A stretch of 22,017 nucleotides of DNA from an uncultured Flavobacteriales bacterium (GCA_903879765.1 CAIRMS010000070.1:1-22017), one strand, 5' to 3'; shown: positions 7,869 through 16,114, counted from the first letter of the stretch. Numbers and translations: made by a program. The notes: generated from the letters alone by a model not told the origin.

Positions 7869-9314
7869 CTACTTACTTGTGATTTTCCTTGAAAATACGG
7901 CATAGAAAAACGCAAACATGGTTATGCCCATTTGGGACTCGAGCGTATCTTCAAAGAGAAAAGTGACCAAGGCAATTATTCCAAACAGAAATCCAAGCCA
8001 TTGTTGCCATTTCCATTGTTGGATAATGAACTTCAGTTGAAAATAGAGAAAGAACAAAAAGCCAAAGATCCCAAATGTCACGTAATAGGTTAAATAGGAA
8101 TTGTGGGCACGTAAACGTCGCTCGAGTGTTAAGGGAGATTGGCGTTCATTGTACATTTCTTGCATTGCATCGTCGACATCACCCGTTCCAACACCAATGA
8201 ACCAATGGTTTTCAATGATTGCCCACGCATTTTTCCAGTATTCTATGCGCTCCAAAATGGAATGTCCAGATGGATTCGAAGCGTGATGAAGTTGGTAGCG
8301 AATGTCCAATAACCTGGCTTGAATTCCACCATAGGTTTCATGAACATCTGCAAATCCTGTTTCGACAAAATGGATATCCTCGTTTGTAAGTTTTTGAACT
8401 CCGTCCGCATTTGCACAAAGTCTTTTGGAGGATAAATACCTCTCAAGCGTAGAAGCAACTGGTTGTTTGCGTTTATCTAGACTATCATAATTCAACGAAG
8501 AACGCAGATTCCAAGCAGACTCCATTTCATCGTATTTTTCCATACAAAGAATTGAGTAAGTCACTGGTTGGGACAAATAATAAATCAAAGCCGTGGAACC
8601 TAGAAGGATTACAATGAAACTAGAAATCAGTACAATGAACTGTCTACGTTTCCATAAAACAAATACGATCAATCCAACTAAAACAATCGCAACGGCAATG
8701 ACCCCTGATAACACTTGACTGTAAAACGTATAAATCAAAAAGAAAAGTGCGCTTGCAATAAATCCATTTCGGTATTTTGCGCCTTGATACAATCGTTCCA
8801 AGCAAAATGCTAATCCAATTCCCATCAGGATTCCATAACGAATATGTGAGCCAAACAAGGACATATCACGGATATCGATCAGGTTCAATTTTTCCGCAAA
8901 AAAGTGATACGCGATTAAATTGATACTTGCGGTAATCACCAAGGTCAAGATAAAAAAGTGGATAAGTGTTATCCAACGTTTTGAACTTGGGATAGGATGC
9001 GAACCAACAATCAATGGAATCAGTAATAAGGATGTTTTCTTGCGGACATCGTCTAATCCATAATCCAAATTACTGCTCCAGAGTAGTCCAACCAGGTGTA
9101 AGGTGTAGAAAAGAAGGATAAGCAGAATGAGAGGATTCTCTCGAAGTCGATGGAAATAGGACGTGAAATTTCCTTCCGTTAGCAGATTCAGGATGCCTAA
9201 CAGTAGTCCCATGGACATCAGAAATTTACTGCATACAACCCCAATGATAAAGAATGCAAGTACAAGGAAATGCACTTGGTGATGGATTTGCGGACCGAAA
9301 TAGCGTTTAAACAT
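7869..9314 (-). CDS. O-antigen ligase family (Wzy_C-type) membrane protein
   Basis: A 481-aa polytopic inner-membrane protein of the WaaL/Wzy superfamily, which joins or polymerises lipid-linked glycans on the periplasmic face. Around ten hydrophobic helices are seen, most before residue 250 and three after 405. Between about 255 and 400 lies a large extracytoplasmic loop containing P-S-G-H-S (348-352), G-V-G-T-G-D (374-379) and R-A-H-N (402-405). His404-Asn405 sits just before the next helix, where ligases keep an essential His. The C-terminal helix carries L-F-E-D-T-L-E-S-Q-M. Two cysteines in the loop (257 and 300) could form a disulfide. The gene sits inside a housekeeping directon, not an O-antigen locus, so the substrate is unclear: it could be a ligase or a polymerase. 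Confidence 0.85.
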   Translation of the reverse strand: MFKRYFGPQIHHQVHFLVLAFFIIGVVCSKFLMSMGLLLGILNLLTEGNFTSYFHRLRENPLILLILLFYTLHLVGLLWSSNLDYGLDDVRKKTSLLLIPLIVGSHPIPSSKRWITLIHFFILTLVITASINLIAYHFFAEKLNLIDIRDMSLFGSHIRYGILMGIGLAFCLERLYQGAKYRNGFIASALFFLIYTFYSQVLSGVIAVAIVLVGLIVFVLWKRRQFIVLISSFIVILLGSTALIYYLSQPVTYSILCMEKYDEMESAWNLRSSLNYDSLDKRKQPVASTLERYLSSKRLCANADGVQKLTNEDIHFVETGFADVHETYGGIQARLLDIRYQLHHASNPSGHSILERIEYWKNAWAIIENHWFIGVGTGDVDDAMQEMYNERQSPLTLERRLRAHNSYLTYYVTFGIFGFLFFLYFQLKFIIQQWKWQQWLGFLFGIIALVTFLFEDTLESQMGITMFAFFYAVFSRKITSK

Positions 9315-9327
9315 AGGAGTCTAACGC

Positions 9328-10968
9328 TTATTTTTTCAAAATAGTGTTGTACTCCGTTGAATCCGTCAAAACTTTTAGTGCGCGTTGGACAACAATGTCA
9401 TTTTTCAGGGACGCAATTGTTCGTCCTTTTTGGTAGTAATACCTTGAAATAATTTCATTTTCCAACATTTCAGATATCTCTGCTTTAAATTTCTGTAAAT
9501 CTCTTTCTTTAGAAGGAGTAACTTTCGAAATCATGTCTTCATAATCTGCTTTAATTTCATTGAAATACCCTTCTTTTTCAGCTGTCTCTTTCATTTTCTT
9601 TAAGGATTCCTCTGAAGCCGTTGTGTACTTAAATTCTTGAGCTAACGCGTATTTTTGAAATTCAAGGTAATCGGAATCCGATAAACTAAATTCCTCTGCT
9701 TTTGCAATAGTTGGGTGTGTTAATACATAATCTGTGGCATAATTAAAGATACTATTACTCGTAATGAGTACAGCTGTCAAACGACTTAAATCCGGGCTTT
9801 CCACTTTGAGGTCTGGTTCAATTCCACGTCCATCTATCACTTTTCGTCCATTTTTTGTTTGGAATGACTTCAACAATGAATCTGGGATTTCTTTTGCTTT
9901 TGCATTGTTTTCTTTGTCATAATACTCTAAACGCTGAACGCAGCGTCCTGAAGGCGTATAGTATTTTGCAATCGTAATTTTAATTTTTGAACCATATTTC
10001 AGATCATAGGTTCTTTGCACCAATCCTTTTCCGAAGCTTGTTTCACCAATAATGACAGCGCGATCTAAATCTTGCAGTGATCCGGATACAATTTCACTAG
10101 CCGATGCTGATCCACCATCCACAAGAACTGCAAGAGGCATTTCAAGCGCAAAAGGCTCATCTAATGTTGTGTACACGTGATTCTCTTCTTTCACGCGTCC
10201 TTTTGTTGTCACAACCACTTGATTTTTTGGAACGAAAAAATTCACGATTTTTACTGCTTCGATCAGCAATCCACCGCCGTTTCCTCTTAAATCTAGTACT
10301 AACTGCTTTGCTCCATCCGCTTGCAATTTCTGAATGGCTTTTTTCACATCGGCGGATGCCGTTTGCGTGAAGCTATTTAATTTCACATAGCCAACTTCCC
10401 CTTTCAACATGCCAAAATACGGAACATCCGGAATTTTAATTTCATCCCTTGCAATCGTGATTTTCTTCTTTTCTTCACCTTTTCGTTCAATCTCGACTTC
10501 GATACTCGTTCCTTTCGGTCCTTTCAAGGCGTCAGAAACCTCATCGGTCGTTTTCTTTGCCATGTTTTTACCGTCAATGGTTAAAATTTTATCCCCTGCT
10601 TTGATGCCGCTTTTCGCTGCCGGACAATCTTCATAAGGTTCAGAAATGAAGGTGTAATCTCCCATTTGACGGATCAATGCTCCAATTCCACCGTACTGTC
10701 CAGTAGTTAACAGGCGGTAATCTTCAATATTGGATTCGTGGTAATAAACGGTATATGGATCCAATTCCTTCAGCATGGCATCAATTGCCGTTTTCGACAA
10801 TTTTCCATTTTGAGGTTCATCCACAAAATACAAATCAAGGTTCTCATAGATTTGATCCATGATTTCCAAACTTTTCAGGGTTTCGAATCCGTTGGATTGA
10901 GTCCAAGCAGTTTGGAATGTAAAGCACGTTACGGTGATCCAAATGATTGCGTGAAGTTTATTTTTCAT
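9328..10968 (-). CDS. Exported S41 carboxy-terminal processing protease with PDZ domain
   Basis: A periplasmic serine protease of the Prc/CtpA/CtpB type that degrades or trims proteins from the C-terminus. I prefer the ATG at 10968 (546 aa) over an in-frame GTG at 10980, because it begins a signal peptide (MKNKLHAIIWITVTCF...TAWTQ) and reduces the overlap with rnpA from 23 to 11 bases. In this numbering the PDZ domain lies near 87-170. The catalytic Ser289 is the middle serine of G-S-A-S-A-S-E and Lys314 lies in F-G-K-G, 25 residues later as in E. coli Prc. Another family segment is L-D-L-R-G-N-G-G-G. The C-terminal 150 residues are charged and helical and less conserved in appearance. Stop-to-start spacing to the next gene is 13 bases, consistent with an operon. 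The specific substrate is unknown. Confidence 0.95.
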   Translation of the reverse strand: MKNKLHAIIWITVTCFTFQTAWTQSNGFETLKSLEIMDQIYENLDLYFVDEPQNGKLSKTAIDAMLKELDPYTVYYHESNIEDYRLLTTGQYGGIGALIRQMGDYTFISEPYEDCPAAKSGIKAGDKILTIDGKNMAKKTTDEVSDALKGPKGTSIEVEIERKGEEKKKITIARDEIKIPDVPYFGMLKGEVGYVKLNSFTQTASADVKKAIQKLQADGAKQLVLDLRGNGGGLLIEAVKIVNFFVPKNQVVVTTKGRVKEENHVYTTLDEPFALEMPLAVLVDGGSASASEIVSGSLQDLDRAVIIGETSFGKGLVQRTYDLKYGSKIKITIAKYYTPSGRCVQRLEYYDKENNAKAKEIPDSLLKSFQTKNGRKVIDGRGIEPDLKVESPDLSRLTAVLITSNSIFNYATDYVLTHPTIAKAEEFSLSDSDYLEFQKYALAQEFKYTTASEESLKKMKETAEKEGYFNEIKADYEDMISKVTPSKERDLQKFKAEISEMLENEIISRYYYQKGRTIASLKNDIVVQRALKVLTDSTEYNTILKK

Positions 10969-11347
10969 CGTTGATTTCACTTATTAGTTTGGTGATGGCT
11001 ACTAGCAATTTTTGTTCCAAATCCACATATGGAATTCGTTCGTTTAATTGATAGATGAGCGCAAAATTGATTTTTTTATCGCACTTTATCAAGTGGTCTT
11101 CGAGTATTGCCTTATTTTTTCGAATAATTTCTCGAAAACAACGCTTCACGTAATTACGGTCATGGGCATGTTTCATTCTTTTCTTCGGTACGGAAAAAAT
11201 CACTTGAAAGAAAAACTCCATTTCTTCCTTCGTTTCTTGAAACATTACGGTAATAGGGTATGCTTTCAACCTCTTCCCTTCGGAGAACAAGCGGTCAATT
11301 CGTTTGACGCTACATAATTTATATGCTTTCCCGAAAGTAAAATCCAT
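10958..11347 (-). CDS. rnpA: Ribonuclease P protein component
   Basis: Protein subunit of RNase P, which cleaves the 5' leader from precursor tRNAs together with the catalytic RNA. The ATG at 11347 gives a 129-aa protein starting M-D-F-T-F-G-K, like other members. An in-frame TTG at 11389 would add 14 residues but lies in a doubtful region. Family features are the N-terminal basic L-C-S-V-K-R-I-D-R-L-F segment, the central F-S-V-P-K-K-R, and the RNR motif D-R-N-Y-V-K-R-C-F-R-E at about residues 63-73. Its end overlaps the S41 protease start by 11 bases, which suggests coupling. There is no rpmH/dnaA neighbour as in the classical arrangement; rnpA lies among envelope genes instead. Confidence 0.93.
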   Translation of the reverse strand: MDFTFGKAYKLCSVKRIDRLFSEGKRLKAYPITVMFQETKEEMEFFFQVIFSVPKKRMKHAHDRNYVKRCFREIIRKNKAILEDHLIKCDKKINFALIYQLNERIPYVDLEQKLLVAITKLISEINDEK

Positions 11348-11423
11348 CTTGAGAACTTGATTAATTTTCTTTGGGAGATTCAGAGTCAAATAATTCTACG
11401 ATTTCATAGCGGAAATCTGTTAA

Positions 11424-11639
11424 CTATTTTAAACTTGACGCATCTTCGTATGAACCTTTGAAATCCATGATAAAACTTGCATACAAGGTCTTCATCGTAC
11501 TCAAGCGTGGATGAATTTCCATTTTTTTATATACGCTTCCTGCCAAAAATCCTGGTTTTTCACCTAGGACTAGTTTTGTCAATGAATGAATGATTTCATT
11601 GGAAAGTTCAATTAATTCTTTTTCATCAAAGTGTGCCAT
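11424..11639 (-). CDS. Small protein of unknown function, 71 aa
   Basis: An acidic-start, mostly helical cytoplasmic-type protein (begins MAHFDEKELIELSNEIIHSL) with no membrane segment and no domain I recognise. Its ATG overlaps the stop of the upstream membrane-protein gene by one base (TAATG, 11637-11641), which strongly suggests translational coupling and supports the gene being real. It ends with an amber TAG (11424-11426). Directly behind this stop the same frame stays open for 20 sense codons to a TAA at 11361-11363. The extension ends in an acidic, plausible-looking tail (F-D-S-E-S-P-K-E-N). A nonsense mutation, readthrough or chance are all possible; I annotate the TAG-terminated form. 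Confidence 0.65.
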   Translation of the reverse strand: MAHFDEKELIELSNEIIHSLTKLVLGEKPGFLAGSVYKKMEIHPRLSTMKTLYASFIMDFKGSYEDASSLK

Positions 11640-12313
11640 TATTCAGAGAGTTTATTGTCATCGATTTCTTCAAAATCATCAAAAGAGTCGTCATTCGATC
11701 CTCTTTTCGTACTAAATCCAGTTCGAACATTCATCATCGGTTTTCCGGAAATAATGTAATTAAGGGCGTTTAACATCTTAAAAAACATACTCATCAAAAA
11801 GAAAAATCCGATTACTTTAAAGATGAAACCGATAAAGAACGAATTTTCAATCTGTAAAATAGTTTGACGAAACCAAGCGGAAATGGCATTTTCAGAAAAC
11901 TGTGGATAAAACATGAGTCCTGTAAACGAAATGCCACAAATCAATATAAGGGTCATTTCCCATTGACGATTAAACGGAACATCATTCATTCCCTGCGTAA
12001 AATTTGCCATCATTTGAATGCGTTGTTCTTTCTTTTGTAGTTTTCCTAAGAAATATACAATGAGGATAATGAGGCTAGGAATCAAATTTGCGTAATTAAT
12101 TTGGTAAACGGGTTCGTCCATTTGATCTAGGCAGAATAAAAAGGTCACATTCACCAGAAACAAATATTTCACCGTTTTAATCAAATAGATTTCCCCAAGT
12201 GCGCGTTTGCGTCCGCCGATCAATACTTGAAGTAATAGTTCGATAAAAAACCAAAGGAAGCCATAAATAGCGAAGAGGACACCTAAGCGGAAAATAAGGT
12301 TGATGAGTTCCAA
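11639..12313 (-). CDS. Multi-pass membrane protein of unknown function with acidic tail
   Basis: A 224-aa inner-membrane protein that I cannot assign. Five hydrophobic segments are visible near residues 5-31, 48-64, 76-92, 119-137 and 157-182, followed by a hydrophilic C-terminal tail. The last 18 residues are strongly acidic (S-N-D-D-S-F-D-D-F-E-E-I-D-D). The start is TTG at 12313; no ATG occurs before residue 65, and starting there would lose two helices, so TTG is the reasonable choice. A weak -7-like TACCTTCG lies at 12329-12336 on the minus strand. The stop overlaps the following 71-aa gene by one base (TAATG), so the two products may act together. Reading frame and composition argue for a real gene; function is open. 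Confidence 0.72.
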   Translation of the reverse strand: MELINLIFRLGVLFAIYGFLWFFIELLLQVLIGGRKRALGEIYLIKTVKYLFLVNVTFLFCLDQMDEPVYQINYANLIPSLIILIVYFLGKLQKKEQRIQMMANFTQGMNDVPFNRQWEMTLILICGISFTGLMFYPQFSENAISAWFRQTILQIENSFFIGFIFKVIGFFFLMSMFFKMLNALNYIISGKPMMNVRTGFSTKRGSNDDSFDDFEEIDDNKLSE

Positions 12314-12384
12314 ATTTATTGTTTTATACGAAGGTAGGAAATAGTTTGAAGTGCCCGACGATAATCAGCTGTTGAAAAACCTTT

Positions 12385-12960
12385 TTAGTTCAAACATTTA
12401 CAAGGTGGATCTAGTAAAATATGGACATTTGGCAGTTTTCGTTTTAGGTCATCGGCAAAATTTGTTCCGTACATGACGCCTTCAATATTTAAGGTTTTTA
12501 ACTCGGTCAAGTTGCTTATCCCTGTGCCAAAATCCTCAATAAGATTGTCGTAAAAATCAAGGATGCGAAGTTGGGTGCAATGCTCAATTTGATTGGGGAT
12601 GGATTCGATTCGATTTCGAGATGCGTTCAGCTTTTGGAGGTTCGGTAATTGACAAATAACCAAGGGTAAAAAGGTAAACTTGTTTTTGCTAATGTTTAAT
12701 TCTGTTAATTGATTCAATAAAACCAATTCTTCCGGTAACTGAGTGAATTGATTTTTTTCCAAATTTAAGTAGCTTAGATTGGTAAAGTGCCAAAGATCTT
12801 TTGGCAAGGAATCTAATTTCATTTTTTCAAAAGAAATCGCACGAATGGTATCCGGATTTGCATTGCTTACTTCATTCCATTGGTAAATCTTACCATGGTC
12901 AATTTGGGCGTAATTAAGAAAACTGAGCAGTAGAAAAATAAGCGCGAACCGTTGCTTCAT
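12385..12960 (-). CDS. Exported leucine-rich-repeat protein
   Basis: A 191-aa secreted or surface protein. It starts with a signal peptide (M-K-Q-R-F-A-L-I-F-L-L-L-S-F-L-N-Y-A-Q, cleavage near residue 19) and carries about five leucine-rich repeats of 22-24 residues between roughly 40 and 160, with the L-x-x-L-x-L-x-x-N pattern (for example N-L-S-Y-L-N-L-E-K-N-Q at 61-71). The end, D-P-P-C-K-C-L-N, has two close cysteines that could cap the solenoid or bind something. LRR proteins usually mediate protein or ligand binding; no enzyme domain is present. Its first 47 bases lie inside the end of ribF in another frame. No other Met near the start would keep the signal peptide, so the overlap appears genuine. 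Confidence 0.85.
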   Translation of the reverse strand: MKQRFALIFLLLSFLNYAQIDHGKIYQWNEVSNANPDTIRAISFEKMKLDSLPKDLWHFTNLSYLNLEKNQFTQLPEELVLLNQLTELNISKNKFTFLPLVICQLPNLQKLNASRNRIESIPNQIEHCTQLRILDFYDNLIEDFGTGISNLTELKTLNIEGVMYGTNFADDLKRKLPNVHILLDPPCKCLN

Positions 12961-13861
12961 CCGAGGTAATTTGAGCTTTTAACGCTTCTAAGTTAGGGAA
13001 TTTATGTTCACCACGCACATAACTTAGGATTCGTATTTGACAAGATTCATCATATATTTCCCGATCAAAATCGAATAAATGCACTTCAATTTTACGTTCC
13101 AGTTTTTCTTCTTGAACCGTTGGTCGCCAACCGATGTTCATCATTCCTGGATGAAATTTTCCCGAAACTTCCATTTCAACGGCATACACCCCAGTTGCTG
13201 GAATGATTTTATGTCCATCTTCTATGTGAATATTAGCCGTTGGAAAACCGATTTTCCTGCCGTTTTGAAGGCCTTTGACTACCGTTCCGCTTAATTCAAA
13301 CGGGGAACCAAGGAACGAATTTGCGGTGGAGATTTCTCCTCCTAAAATAGCCTTTCTAATTTTTGAAGAGGAAATATTTGCTTCGTCAATTTGTTCCGCG
13401 GGGATTTCAAGTAATTCAAAATGTCCTTTCTCCGCATACTGCTTTAAAAAAGCTAGGTTACCCTCTCTATTGTGTCCAAATTGGTGATCGTACCCAATAA
13501 TCACCATTTTTGCTTGCAAACCTTTTATGAGTATTTCTTCCACAAAGCGTTCTGCTGAAAGATCTGCAAATTCTTTTGAAAACGGATAAATCACTACATT
13601 TTGAAGTCCAATTGAAGCTAGTTTATCTAGTTTTTCCGTTTGAGTCTGCAATAACTGCAAATCTGTTTGTTCTGGAAATAGCACCATTCGAGGATGCGGA
13701 TAAAAGGTCAATAAAACACTTTCTCCATCACGTTTCTCTGCTTCGGAAATGAGTGTTTTTAATATTTCTTGATGACCGAGATGCACCCCATCAAACGTTC
13801 CGATCGTCACAACGGCGTTCTTAATGGGCATTTTTTCCGTAAGTCCTTCGAAAATTCGCAT
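12914..13861 (-). CDS. ribF: Bifunctional riboflavin kinase / FAD synthetase
   Basis: Makes FMN from riboflavin and then FAD from FMN and ATP, in the cytoplasm. The 315-aa length is typical. The N-terminal nucleotidyltransferase domain shows G-T-F-D-G-V-H-L-G-H at residues 21-30 and I-S-S-S-K-I-R at 163-169. The C-terminal riboflavin kinase domain begins near 185 with G-T-V-V-K-G and contains G-F-P-T-A-N-I at 205-211 and R-G-E-H-K-F-P-N-L-E near 283-292. It is the first gene of the long minus-strand directon and has a consensus -7 element 15 bases before the ATG. Its 3' end overlaps the LRR gene by 47 bases. No FMN riboswitch fits in the short leader. Confidence 0.97.
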   Translation of the reverse strand: MRIFEGLTEKMPIKNAVVTIGTFDGVHLGHQEILKTLISEAEKRDGESVLLTFYPHPRMVLFPEQTDLQLLQTQTEKLDKLASIGLQNVVIYPFSKEFADLSAERFVEEILIKGLQAKMVIIGYDHQFGHNREGNLAFLKQYAEKGHFELLEIPAEQIDEANISSSKIRKAILGGEISTANSFLGSPFELSGTVVKGLQNGRKIGFPTANIHIEDGHKIIPATGVYAVEMEVSGKFHPGMMNIGWRPTVQEEKLERKIEVHLFDFDREIYDESCQIRILSYVRGEHKFPNLEALKAQITSDEATVRAYFSTAQFS

Positions 13862-13876
13862 ACTTCAATTGAGGCG

Positions 13877-13884
13877 CAAAGATA
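13877..13884 (-). promoter_or_regulatory. -7 element of the ribF promoter
   Basis: On the minus strand the sequence is TATCTTTG, an exact TAnnTTTG match, ending 15 bases before the ribF ATG. This predicts a very short leader. No clear TTG -33 element stands at the expected spacing, so the promoter is incomplete by consensus. It lies in the 87-base intergenic region shared with the divergent S46 peptidase promoter. Confidence 0.55.
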
Positions 13885-13900
13885 AGCAATTATCCGCCTA

Positions 13901-13930
13901 TTGTCGCTTGCTGAAATCGTCGTATCTTAG
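13901..13930 (+). promoter_or_regulatory. Promoter of the S46 peptidase gene
   Basis: TTG at 13901-13903 is followed after 19 bases by TATCTTAG at 13923-13930, one mismatch from TAnnTTTG. The ATG at 13949 lies 18 bases further on. It is divergent from the ribF promoter; the two overlap face to face in under 60 bases, so they could interfere with each other. Confidence 0.55.
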
Positions 13931-13948
13931 CCACACTAAAATGAACTT

Positions 13949-16111
13949 ATGAAATCACTCTTTTTACGCGCTGCATTATTGCTTGTATTTGTTGTTAAGT
14001 CCCTGTTCTCCTTTGCAGAAGAAGGAATGCTCATTCCATCATTGATTGCGGCGTTTGAGTCCGACATGAAGGCGAAAGGAATGAAGCTTTCGGCAGCGGA
14101 TATTTACAGTGTAAATTCGACTAGTATTAAAGATGCTATTTTACAATTTGGCGGTGGATGTACGGCAGAGTTGGTTTCCAATCAAGGACTTCTGTTAACA
14201 AACCACCATTGTGGTTACAGTCAAATTCAATCGCATTCATCCTTGGAACACGATTATTTAAAAAACGGTTTTTGGGCAAAAACAAAAGCGGATGAATTAA
14301 CAAATCCTGGATTAACCGCGATGCGTATTGTGCGCATTGACGATGTAACGAAAGATGTGTTGATGGGCGCAAATTCAAAAAGTGATCAAGCAGTGATTGC
14401 AGCGAATATCAAAAAATTGTGTGCGGCAGCAGTTGTTGGGACACATTACGAAGCTGAAATTAAAGCATTCAATTACGGAAATGACTACTATTTAATGTTG
14501 AAGGAAGTTTTCTTGGATGTTCGTTTTGTTGGAACACCACCGAACTCCATTGGAAAATTTGGTGGAGATACCGATAATTGGGTTTGGCCACGTCATACCG
14601 GAGATTTCTCTGTGTTTCGCATTTATGCAGGAAAAGACAATAAGCCCGCTGCATATTCTCCGGATAATGTTCCTTACACGCCATTGCACTACTTGCCAAT
14701 TTCTTTTCAAAACCGCCAAGAAGGCGACTTTACGATGGTCTATGGATTCCCAGGTCAGACAGAGCAACATGTTGTTTCTTCCTATTTAAAATTCATCATC
14801 GAAAAGGAACGTCCTGCACGCATTCACATGAGGGATTTATCCCTTGCCGTGATTGATGAAGGAATGAAAAAATCAGATTTAACCCGCATTCAATATTCAG
14901 CAAAACAAGCGAGTATTGCGAATGCTTGGAAAAAATGGATTGGTCAAATTGAAGGATTAAAAAATCTACAAGCGATTCAACTTAAACAAGCGGAAGAAAA
15001 AGCATACAAAGAAATGGCGTTGAGTCAGCCTGAGTGGAAAAAGTATGTGGAAGTTGTCAATCAATTAAACGCGCTGGTGGAAAAAGATCAATCCATTGAA
15101 TTCAAGTATGCATTGGGCGCCGAATATTTCTCTTACGGTCCAGAATACTTCAAAATGGTTCGTGCCATGGAGGATTTAGTCACGAATTATGCGAAATATG
15201 TAGAGAAAGGCGAATTAGCAAAGGTTCTAGAGAAGATGAAAGCCAATGCAGAAGGATTCTTTAAGAATTACAATAGTGAGGTCGATCAAGCCATCTTCAT
15301 CGATCAAACAAAAGCCTACCTAGATTACACAGAACAGTGGAATGAAATCACAAAAGACGTGAAGTATTCTGTGGCGAATGAATGGTTTTTAAATTATGTG
15401 AAAGGAATGGCTACAGAAATCTATACAAATTCCATCTTTACCAATCAAGAAAGGTATTTGGCCTTTTTAAGTTCTTTCACAGAGAAATCCATGAAAAAAT
15501 TGAACAAAGATCTTGGGTACACACATTTCTATCAGTATTTTCAACCATTCAGAAATGAAACCGTTCCCGCTTATCGTTCTTTTCAAACGAGCATCACAAA
15601 TCTCATGCAAGCATATGTGGAAGGAAAATATGTGATGTTCCCGGATGCTAAACATTGGCCAGATGCGAATTCCACTTTACGTATTACCTACGGTCAATTA
15701 GAAGGATCTGCTCCAACGGATGGCATGCGTTATACAGAACATACGACCTTAGATGGACTCATTGCCAAATACAATACGGGGAATCCAGATTTTGATTTAT
15801 TGCCGAGAATGCTTGAATTACATGCCGCAAAAAACTATGGTCCGTATGCGCAAGGTGATGAACTTTGGGTGTGTTTTACTGGATCCAATCATACCACAGG
15901 GGGGAATTCTGGTTCACCGGTTTTAGACAAAAATGGTTACTTAATGGGCTTGAATTTTGACCGTTCATGGGAGAGTACCATGAGTGATTATTTATTCGAT
16001 CCCAACCGATGTCGCAACATCGTTGTAGACATTCGCTACGTACTTTGGGTCATGGATATCTACTCTGACGCCAAACACTTGGTCGATGAAATGACATTAA
16101 TGAAAGAATAA
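13949..16111 (+). CDS. Exported S46 dipeptidyl-peptidase, DPP11-like
   Basis: Periplasmic serine exopeptidase that removes dipeptides from the N-terminus of oligopeptides for amino-acid nutrition. The 720-aa length equals that of Porphyromonas gingivalis DPP11 as I recall it. A signal peptide covers residues 1 to about 23. The chymotrypsin-fold triad is seen as the T-N-H-H-C-G segment (His86/87), W-P-R-H-T-G-D-F (likely Asp219) and G-G-N-S-G-S-P with Ser654. A mostly helical domain of about 300 residues separates the last two, as usual in S46. Eighteen residues after the nucleophile stands Arg672 (F-D-R-S-W). In the literature Arg at this place marks the Asp/Glu-specific DPP11 group, whereas Gly marks DPP7. 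Specificity for acidic P1 residues is therefore inferred. The GT2 gene starts 41 bases downstream. Confidence 0.94.
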   Translation: MKSLFLRAALLLVFVVKSLFSFAEEGMLIPSLIAAFESDMKAKGMKLSAADIYSVNSTSIKDAILQFGGGCTAELVSNQGLLLTNHHCGYSQIQSHSSLEHDYLKNGFWAKTKADELTNPGLTAMRIVRIDDVTKDVLMGANSKSDQAVIAANIKKLCAAAVVGTHYEAEIKAFNYGNDYYLMLKEVFLDVRFVGTPPNSIGKFGGDTDNWVWPRHTGDFSVFRIYAGKDNKPAAYSPDNVPYTPLHYLPISFQNRQEGDFTMVYGFPGQTEQHVVSSYLKFIIEKERPARIHMRDLSLAVIDEGMKKSDLTRIQYSAKQASIANAWKKWIGQIEGLKNLQAIQLKQAEEKAYKEMALSQPEWKKYVEVVNQLNALVEKDQSIEFKYALGAEYFSYGPEYFKMVRAMEDLVTNYAKYVEKGELAKVLEKMKANAEGFFKNYNSEVDQAIFIDQTKAYLDYTEQWNEITKDVKYSVANEWFLNYVKGMATEIYTNSIFTNQERYLAFLSSFTEKSMKKLNKDLGYTHFYQYFQPFRNETVPAYRSFQTSITNLMQAYVEGKYVMFPDAKHWPDANSTLRITYGQLEGSAPTDGMRYTEHTTLDGLIAKYNTGNPDFDLLPRMLELHAAKNYGPYAQGDELWVCFTGSNHTTGGNSGSPVLDKNGYLMGLNFDRSWESTMSDYLFDPNRCRNIVVDIRYVLWVMDIYSDAKHLVDEMTLMKE

Positions 16112-16114
16112 AAT

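Noticed and set aside
11348..11389. Upstream TTG start adding 14 residues to rnpA
   Set aside because: The added residues are not like RnpA N-termini, and the ATG at 11347 gives the normal family start.
14492..14789. Overlapping ORFs of 76-92 codons on both strands inside the S46 peptidase gene
   Set aside because: They lie wholly within a well-supported coding region and their translations resemble no family; they are frame shadows.
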